From Strobilurus pachycystidiatus (taxonomy: Eukaryota > Basidiomycota > Agaricomycetes > Agaricales > Physalacriaceae): DNA of 64,000 nt. The translations under genes and the position numbers were made by a program. Positions 44,308 to 56,121 of this stretch are shown piece after piece. The DNA lies in assembly GCA_019915135.1 (NCBI GenBank), contig JAHLMK010000012.1:248001-312000 (forward strand), given 5' to 3'. Positions within the stretch are counted from its first letter, which is position 1. Each line of letters begins with the position of its first letter. The notes below the pieces were generated by a model. It searched no databases. It saw only the letters and a program-made list of their open reading frames with translations, and had not been told where the DNA came from.

Positions 44308-45921
44308 CTAGTCAAAAAGTGATGATTGCACGTAGTCCTTCATCTGTATCTGCATTCCCTGCCTCGTAAGTTCGTCAATCGAAGCCTCAAGATCCTCATC
44401 CTTCGAAATCACGTAGTCCACCAGAACATTCTTCAGCATTGCCACCCCATCCTTCGGCGCCTTTCGTTCCACCAAGCACTCGACAAACACGCTCGTCACA
44501 TCCACACCTTCCTTCGCATCGATGGAGAGCGTCTCGAGCATAGGAACGGCGACCGCTTCAATGAGAAGTGCCTTGAGCTGTGGACCAACGTCGAAGCACG
44601 TCGTCAGAGTCAGCTCCAGTACGCGGAGGTTGGGAGTGGATCTCATCAGCGCAACGATTGTGTCCTCGTCGGTATCCATTCTCAAGGGCACTGCAAGCTC
44701 CTGTACAGCCTGACCCGTTAGCGTGGGGAGCGGCCGAGGGAGGACAGACGCATGACGGAGTTGTGAGTCTTCGAAACGAAGAGTCTTGAGGCCTGGCAGA
44801 TTGATTCCGGAAAGGAGGCAATTGTTACCGTCCGACGTGCCGCGGAGGACAAGTGACTGGAGGGAATGTTGTGTGAACACGCTAGCATTGGATAGGAGGG
44901 TGCGTCCGGGACAGATAATGGCACTGTGGAGATGCCCTGCAGTTCTCAGAACTATGAGGGCTATCTCACCCTTGGCCGCCTCCCATATATCGGTTGACAA
45001 CTCCGGAAAGTATTCGTCCATTTGCTTCCAATGGATCAGCTGGGAGAAAGGCATACTGAATCTGAATAAGGAAAGGCTGATACAATTGAGGGAGCGTAAG
45101 CGCAGAGCGCTTTGGAAGATCGTGCAGATTGGCTCGTGGTCAACTGAACCAAAGAAATCGGAAGGACTCGGAGGTGCAATGTAGATGTCCAGAGTTCTGA
45201 GAATTTTGAAGGAGAGTTTGTCGTTCCATTTCGTGAAGGTCTTCATGGGTAGATACGTGCCGGCTGTTTCCCATCGCGCGCAAGTCACCAAAACGGTGGG
45301 TAGACACGGATGCAGGGATACATCGGAAGTGGCGTGCATGTTCATGCGAAGTGGAAGGTCGCAAGAGCGTTGAAGGAAAGTCGAGAGGAGAAACAGGGTT
45401 ACAAGCGACTGGCTCTGGTAGCGGTCAAAGGTGAGGTTGAGGAATGACCAAAGCCGGGACGACGATATGGCGGAGTGACGCCAGTGGGAGGAGACATGAG
45501 ACAGGACCCACGCTCCGTTGCAGGTGTCCAGACTATCGATGAATGAACCCGCTTTGAGCTCTTGGAATGTGACGGATCCGAAGGCATCTTCCACGAAGTG
45601 GGAGAATATTTCCCCCAGGACCTCCGAAGGGACGCCTCGAGCGGGGTGAAGGATGGCTTTTGTGTCCTCCATGTGCCGCTGCACATTAGCTTTCTCCTCC
45701 AGCATCGCGTCCAATGTAGCCTGCGTTTCAGCGATGCGCCGATCCAGATCCGTCGCGTAATTTTGCGCAGTGTGAAAGTTATCTGTGAGTTCCGTCTTCT
45801 CGACATCAAGAGGTGACTCATTCGACCGTTGGAGAGCAGCGAAACGCGTGGTGCGGGCGGTGACAGATGGTGCGCCTGTGAATACGCCCGTTGTGAAACC
45901 GCATTGGGAACAAGCAGCCAT
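44308..45921 (-). CDS. F-box-like protein, family member 2
   Basis: An intron-less 537-residue paralog of the genes at 36135-37739 and 59240-60832. It has MAACSQCGF at the N-terminus, a coiled coil (LDRRIAETQATLDAMLEEKA), an F-box-like segment (PARGVPSEVLGEIFSHFV), and a C-terminal half with PNLRVLELTLTTCFDVGPQL. Upstream DNA (45922-46080, including cgatcgcgccacgtgc on the minus strand) closely resembles DNA before the truncated copy at 61248, so promoter and gene were copied together. The coding sequence is intact. Probable SCF ubiquitin-ligase adaptor with unknown target. Confidence 0.85.
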   Translation of the reverse strand: MAACSQCGFTTGVFTGAPSVTARTTRFAALQRSNESPLDVEKTELTDNFHTAQNYATDLDRRIAETQATLDAMLEEKANVQRHMEDTKAILHPARGVPSEVLGEIFSHFVEDAFGSVTFQELKAGSFIDSLDTCNGAWVLSHVSSHWRHSAISSSRLWSFLNLTFDRYQSQSLVTLFLLSTFLQRSCDLPLRMNMHATSDVSLHPCLPTVLVTCARWETAGTYLPMKTFTKWNDKLSFKILRTLDIYIAPPSPSDFFGSVDHEPICTIFQSALRLRSLNCISLSLFRFSMPFSQLIHWKQMDEYFPELSTDIWEAAKGEIALIVLRTAGHLHSAIICPGRTLLSNASVFTQHSLQSLVLRGTSDGNNCLLSGINLPGLKTLRFEDSQLRHASVLPRPLPTLTGQAVQELAVPLRMDTDEDTIVALMRSTPNLRVLELTLTTCFDVGPQLKALLIEAVAVPMLETLSIDAKEGVDVTSVFVECLVERKAPKDGVAMLKNVLVDYVISKDEDLEASIDELTRQGMQIQMKDYVQSSLFD

Positions 45922-46329
45922 AATCTTCCGAGTACGCAGTCAGCGAAAACTAATCTCTGGGTGAGTCAAGCTTGCTACTCAATATATATGCTGCTTTAGC
46001 AGCCTTGAATTGTCAGCGTCGTGACTGTCGTCAAAGAACAAAGGCAAGAAGTACTGTGGCACGTGGCGCGATCGTCATCGACAAACCAAGCCTCGGACGC
46101 GTTTATCTCGACCTTACAAGCGCGTGGTAACCGCATTTATACCAGCCATCTCACAACGTTCACATTCAAATCAGGATACCGTTGAACCAAATGATCGAAA
46201 CTCTTGCCTATTGCACGCATTCTATGGAATTCTCTCGGACTTCGCGATCAGTCCTACATTATTCGTAACTTGACATTTGTCCCTCGAACTGTAAAGTGAA
46301 GAATCAAGTATGTAGGTGAGCTTTGAGGT

Positions 46330-46424
46330 CATTCGTCATCTGTAACCTCTTTCCTTTGAATTTACATTCGCTATTTCACAAGTTCGTCGATCGATGTTTC
46401 AACCTCTTCGTCCTTCGGCATCGT
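46330..46424 (-). pseudogene. 3'-end remnant of an F-box-like gene
   Basis: Read on the minus strand, about 30 codons match the C-terminus of the F-box-like family: PKDEEVETSIDELVK, then two stops (TAG, TAA) in positions where the intact genes have Gln (compare DDEVETSVDELVKQGIQIQ in the gene at 59240). Nothing further upstream matches. It lies 400 bp upstream of family member 2 in the same orientation, so tandem copies probably once existed here. Confidence 0.75.
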
Positions 46425-46601
46425 AGACATGGAATAAGAGGTGAACTATCCGCGTCAGATTATGGGCGTTGATGGTGTTGCTTTCCCGCGGTTGAGACAA
46501 TGCATCTGAGCGCTCACAGTGTGGGGACGGTGATAGGTGGCATCATCAGCTGGGTATGAATCATGTTACAGTCCATCTCACGACAGAGACATTACTTGTG
46601 T

Positions 46602-49600
46602 CTAGTCGTAACCACCCGTGGACAACGACGGCGGAAGCCCACCTTCACCACATCCCACGCCCGGGTCGTCGGAAAGTGCCAGCGTGATGGTAGCACCCGA
46701 CTTGAAGAGCTCCCAATCAACATAACACGTCGACTTGTATGGCTCCCCGTCGACAGTAACGTTCTGTATACAATGAGCTGAGTTCTTAGTAGCAAGGGCA
46801 TTGGAATGGGTACCTGAACGTATATGTTGTCACCACCAAAGTTGTCGCTGACTATCGTCGTCGTCGTGTTCAGCAACGGGTTGAAGAACGATATCGAGGG
46901 GAAGTAGGGAGATGATAGAAGGAACTGTTCCGTTCCAGGAAGCGGGTACATGCCGGCCAGGTAGAATAACACATAGCTTCCCATCGCGCCGGAATCTGAC
47001 GATGTATGAGACAGATCGTCGATAATAACAAGGGGCAAAATGGCTTTACCGTCGTTCCCAGGTAGTCCATTCACGGACGTATTGAACCACGTCGAGATTG
47101 TCTGTCGAACTCTCTGTGCACTCAATCCCGGCTTGTCAGCGTAGTGGTACATGTACGGAATTTGTTGAGATGGTTCGTTCGTCGAGTCGAAATAATTCTA
47201 CGCCATGATCAGCATGGGCGCTTGGAGTTAAGGGGAGCCTGCGCACTTCCGTGAACATCCAGTCCAACCGCTCGACGAACTTCTCAACGCCTCCTTGCAG
47301 CTCAATGAGCTTGGCGGTGTCGTGAGGAACATACTGTGACGTGCAGGGTATTAGATGAGGACGATCTCGCTCGAATGTGTTACCTGGGAGTACTGCGATT
47401 GATAAGCGGGCGGAGCACATCGTGAGCAATAACACACATACAACAATGGGGCCAGTCTCGTAGAAACCATCTCGTCTGATGGCGTTCAGGAAGCAAGTCG
47501 CTGCCAGCGGATCATGAATACTGCAATGCCTAGGATCGGTATAGTTCCAAGTGCCGTTTGCAAATTTGGGCTAATGGCGGACATTGAGTGCACAGGCGTC
47601 ATAAAACATCCAGCAGGAGTTACCTGGAAAAAGCCAGTAATATTTTGCTCAATGTCTGGAACTGAGACGTTGCCGTTCCACGAGTTGATGAAGTTCTTCG
47701 CGCGGCTGAAGTACTTCGGTGAATGTCAATAGAGAAATGTGACAGTGGGTCATCGCATGATGAGTACCTTCGAAGCATCCTCAGTATTATTCAGCACTCT
47801 TGCTACCTGGGAGATGGTGAAGTCGTCAAACGCGTACTGTCAAGGGGTACTCGCAATTAGAATGATAGTTTGAAACCCATTTATATCAAACCAACCTCGA
47901 TGGCTCTTGACACCTGCTTCGTGTTTGCGCCGCCTCTGAATGTCGTATCTGATGGGATGTACCCTTTCCATCAAATTGCATCAGTATTGCAAGTTAGACC
48001 TCTCTGCAGGCCACACTACGAACCATACTGTTTCCACGCATCAGCCTGACGGCCTTGTATATTCCAGTTGGGAGGCGTGTCTTCGGCATCAGCCAACAAA
48101 GCCGCATAGAGATGATCGCTCGAAACGCCTAGGTTTGATGCGTACTCATGATATCTGCGCCGAAAGTCAGAACAGTGTGCAGACAGAGGGGCAGCAAACG
48201 CTTACTTGACGAAGAATTCCGCTAGGATGGGATCCCCGTCTGCGATCGCCATAAGCACTAAGAATAGGTCCTTCGAAATCTCGTGAACGTACTGCTGCCG
48301 CCTTGCACAAACCTTTAAAATGCCATGTCAATTCTAACGGATGAGCGGTAGTAATCTTGAAAGACCTACATTTTTGTTCCCATCTCACGACATTCCGGTA
48401 GCCAGCCTAGAGCAAAAGACTCAGACGAAGTATATGACGGAAGCCATTCAATTATTTAATCACCCTCGTGTTGCTGGATGTCAATCATCCCGCGTACTAT
48501 GCGAGCAAAGGTCAAGGGGTCGTGAAGCGACATGAGTGGAAACAGTGTCCGATAAGTATCCCACTGGGATACGATGAGTGATATAAAAGTGAAGGCAAGT
48601 GACTTACGTTACAATAGAACGAATCGTAGTAAGGTTCCGATGAATTCCAGCCGGGATTCTCTCCAGTATCTAAGCACGCAGTCAAGGACTCCTATGCGCG
48701 AAATGTCAAGATGCGACGTACAGTCTCCTGGAGCGATATGTGTGCGATACAACTGCATATTACATCAGCGATATCCATGAGTTTCGCCACAACCGGACAC
48801 CTACCGATGAGTACAGCAGAGTCGTCGTGTTTGCGTCCACACCGTCGGTCTCCACTTGGATCCTCCCCAGGACGTCGCGCCACTGGTCCTGACTGTCGCC
48901 GAGGACGCGGTCGAAATCCCAGTCACCAATTTCTTCTTCGGCATTGGTACAAGCTTGATCAATCGATATCAAGGAGATCCCCACGCGGGCGAGTACGGTG
49001 GTGCTCCCTGATCCAGAGGAAGGAAACCCGACCAGGCCACCATGTTCGTATCCCCAAGCTACAAGTGAGGCGATGAGGCGAATTTACGCACATTGAAGGT
49101 TTGTGGACCTACTATAGTAGTGCTGCTGGATGTCAGTCCCCCATAGGTCAGGGTAGTTTATCTTGTAGGGCCCATATTCTGAAGGACCGCTGAATTCTCC
49201 GTGAAAGTCGACACACGCATAGGCATTATAACGAGCGATTCCGAATGAATCCGCAAAGCTGCCGCTCGCTACGAGAGCGTCAGCCAAGTGGTCTTTTGGA
49301 TTTCAAAAGATACTTGCCCGTCATGCGCCCCGTATCAGGATCGACTAACATCGTGATGTCGTTTGTACTGAGCTGGCCATCGTTAGTCACGTCCAGAAGG
49401 ATGCGAGGTGTAGTGGATTCCGGAGGGAATGTATAGCGATGAAGTGCCGTGCGGCGCGTAGCCGTTAACTCGACGCGAATAGAGTTCGTCAGGTTGGTCG
49501 AGAAATATCCCGGCGAAGCTGCATCGTCCGGAGAACCTGGGGATGCGACAAGTGAATACAGAGTTGGAAAACGGCAACGAGCCCTACCATCAGGGAGAAG

Positions 49601-50119
49601 ATTGCGAAGGATTTTCCTGCTATCAATGGTGGTGAGGCATTGTTCGAAGGCTGAACAGTTATGGATCGGAAACAGTTTGAAATTGGACAGTGGTACTTGC
49701 TGCCGGTCAGAAACCGTGCATCAGTGCGGGTTGTACGAGGCCATGTATGTAGCACTCACGCCGCCAGTTCCCGATTGATGTAGCTGGGAGAAGCCAGTGA
49801 CGTTATAAATGGGATTGCCATCATAACCCGCGTGCTGCACTCAGTTTATCGCGTCTTTCTCGGGCAATAGTACTTCTGGAGTGAGACTTACGTTCCCAGG
49901 AGAGTCAGTGTCCATACCCACTTTCACCAGCCCATGCGGAACGGTTGCGCCTGCAATTCATTCTTGAGTAGGAGATCGTTTCCCTCAGACGCGCCACACA
50001 CCAGGGAAGGTATGCCCGCCGTTCACAGTCCCTATGAAGAGATTGACGTAGTCGAAGGGGTCGAGCGCTGCAGCTCGCAGTGCAGCCAAAGCGTTGAGCA
50101 ATAATGCAAGCCTAGGCAT
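46602..50119 (-). CDS. Secreted GH92 alpha-mannosidase
   Basis: Twenty-two exons join in frame to 800 residues: 50119-50002, 49950-49892, 49834-49760, 49699-49314, 49264-49113, 49058-48805, 48752-48722, 48669-48608, 48563-48464, 48406-48370, 48312-48293, 48239-48206, 48154-48024, 47963-47896, 47836-47768, 47713-47624, 47570-47442, 47392-47384, 47333-47247, 47197-47050, 46995-46814, 46763-46602. It has a signal peptide (MPRLALLLNALAALRAAA) and the GH92 N-terminal phrase YVNLFIGTVNGGHTFPG. The substrate-site segments run GENPGWNSSEPYYDSFY, then TNEPSQQIPYMYHYADKPG, then GLPGNDDSGAMGSYVLFY and FFNP. GH92 enzymes are calcium-dependent inverting exo-alpha-mannosidases that trim N-glycans or mannan. 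Several exons are tiny (9, 20, 31, 34, 37 nt). The GH2 beta-mannosidase gene lies 382 bp upstream on the same strand. Confidence 0.92.
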
Positions 50120-50500
50120 GAGGGCGTAAGAACAAGAAGGCGTTATAGGTCAGCTGATATTTATACTCACAGTCGAGCTTCTGATGTGCACGCATGATAA
50201 GCTTCTCTGCCCGCTGCATGATGGGCGCCTGGGTACGGGCCGGATAATCAAAGTAGGTGGGCGGTGAATTGTCAATTCGAAATTTGTGGTGTAGTGCTTG
50301 GTTGCGCATGTAACAAGACCAACGCTGTTATAAGCAGTCCACGATATGAGCGTACTCTCGGAGGGGGAAGACGGAAGTTGGGCGCGTCGCGACTCGCAGA
50401 CGATGATGGCTCGAAGAAAGGTTTGGAAATGGTTATGGCCTTCGGAAGCAAATACAAGTATACAATACAATTGACATTGCCTGTAGCATGTCCTATTTAA
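50120..50500. other. Promoter and leader region of the GH92 gene
   Basis: 381 bp between the beta-mannosidase stop and the GH92 ATG, same strand. Short open frames are present without motifs. Confidence 0.4.
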
Positions 50501-53500
50501 TCATTCTACAGGTTGCGCCTTTGCCCGACCGAGATAAGCTACACTGATAGCCTGATCAGCAAGCCCAGCGACGTTCAAGACCCTCTTCTCGCCGGGCATC
50601 ATATCAAGGGCATTGTCACTCCACTTCGGATCCACCTCCCCATCCGTCGTGAAGAACACACACTTCGCCGGTTTCTTCACCTCAACCTCGACCTTTCCGG
50701 CGCTCCGGTCCACCTTGACTTGGAGCCCAGGATCAGGCAGGGCTAGGTTCTTGTACGGCTGAGGCCAATCGGCATATCGCGCCAGCACTTCCCCAGTGGC
50801 CTCGTCAATAAGTTTGGCGCCGACGACGACACTGTACGAGGTGGTGAAAGCGGGATTGCCGTTAGGCGAGGGAGAAATCTCGCGAGGCGGTCCAGCGCAG
50901 GGTATAGCTAATAGCTCGGTCGTTTGGTTCGGCAAGAGGTTGAACTGGTGCGACTCTTGCTTGGCCCAGTCCGTTTTGAGGTCAACATAGTCAAGCAACA
51001 GCGTGACGGAGCGAGGCTCCAAGGAGGAGTTCGTAGCCCAGACGTCGATGGTGGCGTCCAAGCTTTGGAACGCGCCAAACTCGTAGTACTACAGACGAAA
51101 TGTTAGCACCTTATCAATAACACTACGAGGACTGCTTCACCTGACGCGGACGGTCCGTAGGCTTATTTTTCCGAACCTTGCGTAAGATACCAATGGCAAA
51201 GGTAGACAGATGGGTCTTGATCGTATAGTAGACCGGCTTAGCTCGCAACTGAGAAAGTAGAAGTTATTATCAAGGATGAAGTTTCAAAAATGAGAAGACT
51301 CACGAAATAATCTGCGATCGCCCAAGATGTGACTGGCCAGCAGTCATTGAGCTGCCACACAAGCACGCCAGCATTCTGAAAATCTGCGATGAGGATCCGA
51401 ACCAGAGTGAGAGGAGCTCAATCAGTAACTGACGTATTGTTTTCCTACTCCTTTCCACTGTCTCTTCCAGCTCTGATAAGCGAAGCCCACGCTCTCACTC
51501 TGCATCACCTGAGTGTTGAACACCGCCTCCTCCAAGTCCTCCTTGACCTTAAAGTTCTCGTTGATCGCGATGGAGAACCGACGCTCATAACTCCCCGCCC
51601 GACAATGCTGCGCCATGATCGCACTCTGCGCATTCTGACCCTCCAGAGTCTCGCCTCCCATCCAGTACTTGATGGTCTTCATGACTGGCATCGAGGGCAT
51701 ACCGAACTCGCTCACGAACCGGCCGCCCATGCGATCGTACTCTTGGTACGGGAGCTCTTTGCCGCCCCAGACTTCCCACTGGTGCACGTCGCCAACAGTG
51801 GGATCAGCGGTGTCCCAGCCTTTACCGCCGTAGGGTGAGCCTCGATGGTATGGAATGGGCGGATCACAGAGGGCTTCGACAACGGAGGGGAGGACGTCCT
51901 CATATAGCTTCATGGCGGGGAGGGTCTTGACGTCTGCGACCCATTGAGGAAGGACGAAGATCGAAAGATAGTTCACGCACCTCCCCACTGCAAAACCATC
52001 TGATAGTCTTCGTTGTTTCCGCACCAGATGGTCATGGACGGATGATGTCTCAACCTCTTCACGTTATCCTCGGCCTCCTTCTTGACGGAAGCAACGAAAT
52101 CGTCGTGGGCTGGGTAGACACCGCAAGCAAATTGGAAGTCTTGCCAGACAAGGATACCGAGTTCTGTGGGTACGATTGATGAGGAAAAGTATCGGCAGGC
52201 GGAATTTATGAAACCTACCATCGCAGCTGTCGTAGAAACAATCGGGCTCGTATATACCACCTCCCCATAATCTGACCATGTTCTGGTTGCCGTCTCGCAG
52301 GAGTGTAAGCCAGGCATGGTACCGCTCGGGTGTGAGTGTAGTGAGGAAGTTGTCCGCCGGAATCCAATTGGATCCTGCAGCTAAGTGAGCACACGGATTT
52401 CACGCGCGAGAAAGACGCCCATACCTCCCATGAACATACGAACACCATTGATCTCGAACAGGAAGGTCGTCCCGGTGCCATATTGATCAGCCTCCTTCAG
52501 CTCTTCCTGGATCAATTTGACGCTGCGGAATCCAATCCGCTTAGTCTGAGTATCAACAACGGTCTTGTTCTAGTACACATTGAGCGAAAAGTCAGTGAGG
52601 GAGCGAAGATCAACATACGGGTCCCAACAACTCCAACTTCACGTTGTACAGAGACTGCTCGCCATATCCGACAGGCCACCAGAGCTTGACTTGATCCTTC
52701 TCGAACTTCCAATCAACCTGGGTACCCGCTTTGACGGTTTCCTCCTTGACTAATGCGCCAGACAAATCGGTCAAAGTCGCCTTGAGCTCAGCGCCTGCGA
52801 GATCGCCCTCAATGGACGTGTCAATCTTGAGCTGAGTACCGTCACCGAGAAGGCTGGCGCGGGTTTGGACTTCCCCAATCTTGGCAGTGTACGTCTTCAG
52901 AGTGATTGGCCGGTGCGGTCCACATGTCATGAGCTCTGGACCCCAGTCCCATCTGCACCACGATTCGCGTCAGTCAATGTAATGCTAAGCAGGGTAACGA
53001 TTTCACCTCCAATCGTATTGCGCTTTGCGCACATACACTCTGCTCGGATCGCCGAGGTTCGTGGATCCTGCCCTGACATGGCCGTACTGCTCCTCCAATT
53101 CGCGTCCAAGTTTGGCGGCGCTCTTGAAGTGCAGCACTAGAGTGTTGCTAGCGCTAGGTTTGACCGGCACGACATAGGTCTGGAACATGTTTTTGGTCTC
53201 GAGAATCTTCGTTCCATTCTGACATAGGCGAGTCAGTCAGAGAATCGAGGCGCGGAGGAAAAGTGTCATACGAGATAAACATCGCAGAGCGTGTCCAGGC
53301 CCAAGAACTCAAGCACGGAGTGTTCGCGACCGTCCTTGTCTGCGTCGAAGTCAAATGAGCATTTATATATCCACTCCGATTCTCCAATCCCTAGAATTAA
53401 ATGAGTTACGGTCCTGGAAAGAAAGACTCAGAGACGTACATTGAACCTGATGCTCGTTGAACCCCAAGTACGGATCCGGAATGAGACCGCTTTTCAGCAA

Positions 53501-53632
53501 CTCGATGTGTATCTCGGAGGGATACGCCTGGGTTTGCCGCCAATCATCGCTCTCCAACGCCTTCTCTAGCGCTCCATCGCACTGCTTCCACGTCCAGTTG
53601 TCTTTGAGTTCAATGGATCGTGCTTCGGTCAT
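50501..53632 (-). CDS. Beta-mannosidase, GH2 family (intracellular type)
   Basis: Eleven exons (53632-53440, 53390-53272, 53218-53007, 52952-52619, 52569-52425, 52374-52219, 52163-51981, 51933-51434, 51375-51304, 51248-51141, 51088-50501) join in frame to 869 residues. There is no signal peptide, which fits the cytosolic fungal subgroup. The sequence follows the family: NWTWKQCD, a jelly-roll with VYLNGTKIL and QYDWRWDWGPEL, MGGSNWIPADNF, then [29 protein letters not shown]. The acid/base Glu is in WCGNNED and the nucleophile in FVSEFGMPSMP. WQLNDCWPVTSWAIAD and the C-terminal beta domains follow. It releases terminal beta-mannose from short mannosides and the N-glycan core. One splice (exon 5 to 6) was chosen at CTGCAG-GATCC because it restores the GGSNW motif. 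Confidence 0.95.
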
Positions 53633-54364
53633 GACGGTTGGGAAGAAAGAGGCGACTGGGATTTCATCAGGAGAAGACGATGGTCATAAGGGCGTTCCAT
53701 TGATACTTTCGGACCGAGAAACCTGCGAGAAACTCAGGGAGAGATAAGTCCCTATCGGCCGCGGTCCGAAGCCCTGGCTTGGCGAGAAGCCTGTAGGCAA
53801 ATAGGGCGCAAAGTGGCGGACCGGAACACTACCGGGACAAACCCTCTTCCGCGCTCGGGTCGCGTTTGCGTGGCGCAACACCGTGTACATGCGTCCTGAT
53901 GACTAGCGGAAACAAGCAGCAGTGAGCTTATCTTGCTTCATTACTTATGAGGCACCAAGCAACTGGGCACCTTCAGCTCGTCCGTAATCTTCAAATCGTC
54001 CAGGATGCGGCTCCGCATTACACTCCGCCGTTTCAAGTCGGGCCCCTCCTTTTCCAGAGCGAATTTGCAGCCCGATGGTCACTTGGGACGGTCGTGGTAC
54101 AGTACAGCGTGGTCCGTGGACTTGTGGCGGGCCTTGCGGAACGATTTTTTTTGGAAATGCTCAAAGGAGAGATCGTGGTTCGGAGTTAAGATACAATGCC
54201 GCATATACATCCGGATCCCGCCACCCGACACCCGCCACCCGACACATTGTACTTGGTTTAGGTAATGGAATGTTGAGCAATTGTAAGTATGGACATCGCG
54301 TTTCGTAAACGATAAATAAGTAGTACATAGCTGGAAAAACACGCAAGATAGTAAAAGTACAGAT
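53633..54364. other. Intergenic between beta-mannosidase and HMG-box genes
   Basis: 732 bp holding the promoter of the beta-mannosidase gene and the 3' end of the HMG-box gene. A short direct repeat (cacccgccacccgaca type) occurs near 54220-54245. No gene was recognised. Confidence 0.4.
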
Positions 54365-55645
54365 TCATAACTTGGGTTCAAATCTCAACACGAAAGGTTG
54401 GGGCGGCATGATCATTCGCGCCTCTGGAGGTTGTGTATATTTGGGCTGGAATTTATCGGCCGCCCGCTTGAACCCGGACGGCCCTCCCAGGTATCCCTCG
54501 AGGTCATCGTTGACAAATTGAGGCTGGTCAACAAATTGAGGCATCCCGTCGACATCATGATCATGATCAAGTGTAGGGAACGTGCTGAGCTAAGAATGGA
54601 TAAAGTTCGAGCACTAGTTCCAAATCAAATGAAATGAACATACAGGATTCTCGAAATCACCGCTGGCACTGTCCATTTCCTCCTGGCGATCCAACAAAGG
54701 CCGACGAACACACACATTCACGATTCCAACTGGCGCAAATTCCTCCGACTCGTCGCGCGCCGGTGCCGACACAACAGTGAATGGAAGCAGACACGGATGG
54801 AGAGTCCAATCCCAATTGATTTCAAAGGTCGTTTCAACATCGCTGTCTTGTTCTTGTTCTTGTTCTTGTTCTTGTCCTGGATCTAGATCCTCCTGATGGC
54901 GAGGCCGCTTCGCAGCCTGCCTCGGAGGCGTCGAACCCCTGCGCTTCCGCTTCCAGCCATTCTCATCCTCCTCCTCCATCTCTATCTCCATCTCCATCTC
55001 CGGCTCACTCCTCACCTCCGGCTCCTTCGTCCTCCTCCCTTTGAGACTCAGAGGCTCCTTCCAACCAGGGTAAGCCCACCTGTGCCATTCAACCCCCTTC
55101 TCGTACTGGGAACTCCAAAAGTTGAGCACGACCGGATCATTCTTGACCTCGTTCCAATGGGCACTGATTATCCTGGAGATGAGGTTCTGTGGCGCCCTAT
55201 CACGCGTGGCGAGGTCGAGGGCTCTCGCTACCACATCCGGATGGTCGTGGAAATGCGACCGGTAGAGAAAGAAACTGTTCGCTGGACGAGGTGCCTGTTG
55301 TCTCTTGTTGGGTTTCTTCTTCTTCTTCTGTTCTTGGGCTTCGCGTGCAGCTTGCAACTCCGCGGCAGTGGGTATCTGGAGCAGTGCACGGATGTCCGCC
55401 GCCAGATTCAGCGTAAATTGAGGAACGTCTGATGGCGCCGATACAGAGGTGTCCACCGAATCCATGTCCACATCAGCCAAAGAGTCGGACGTGGTGGCTT
55501 CCATGTCACAGTCGGTCGGCATCTCGAGCAACGCACTGGGGTCCGCTGCCACCGTTGGTTGGGCGACATCCGAAGCGGGCGAATATTGGTCGACATCCGT
55601 CGAGGGCGAAGGCTGAGAAGCGTTCGCCGGGTCCAAGTCAGGCAT
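54365..55645 (-). CDS. HMG-box transcription factor (MATA_HMG type)
   Basis: Two exons (55645-54644 and 54589-54365) with a 54-nt intron (GTATGT ... TTAG) join in frame to 408 residues. Residues about 115-195 form an HMG box of the fungal MATA/SOX type: PRPANSFFLYRSHFH, then NLISRIISAHWNEVKNDP and YEKGVEWHRWAYPGWK. A basic stretch (KKKKKPNKRQQ) precedes it, and an NLS-like GWKRKRRGS follows after an acidic repeat (EMEMEIEMEEED). There is a Gln/Glu dipeptide repeat near residue 260. The second exon ends PPQPFVLRFEPKL. Such proteins bend DNA; relatives regulate mating and fruiting. There is no sign of a mating-type locus here (no homeodomain, pheromone or receptor gene). Confidence 0.88.
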
Positions 55646-56121
55646 AAATTGATTGAATCCGCAAACAAAGGTGATAGGGATGGTGAAAGGGCGGTGGCTC
55701 CGAGTCCAAACACGCGCTCAGCCTTATAACTAGCCACGTGATCGAGCTCTAAACAATGGACAATCGAAACAAACACAAGCAGGGCGCTGCAAGGGCAGTG
55801 AGGCCAAACATGCACGCTGAAAGAGAGCTGTCGCTAGCAGCACGGAATTTGCGCTCGAGGTCTTGCTCATCTGACATGTGTGGCGCATCTATGCACATCC
55901 CTGACGGTAGGGTCATCGAAACTTCTTGTATCGATCGTGAAAGGGATTCTTGAGCCGTGTCGCCGTGTCGCCAGGTGCAATAACGGACGTAAATCTCGTA
56001 GTGAACGAAGAAACGATGAATTGAACGTCCAAAGATATCGTAAAAAGTCTATTCTCTGTGCCCAAACCGTCAGATCGAAACGAACACCACTATAAGTCTA
56101 GACTCACCTTAAATAACGTTA
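55646..56121. other. Intergenic, no recognised gene
   Basis: 476 bp between the HMG-box gene start and the 3' end of the next minus-strand gene. No motif was seen. Confidence 0.4.

Noticed and set aside
54365..55645. Mating-type locus
   Set aside because: An HMG-box gene is present, but no homeodomain pair, pheromone receptor or pheromone precursor lies nearby; HMG genes are common outside mating loci in basidiomycetes.
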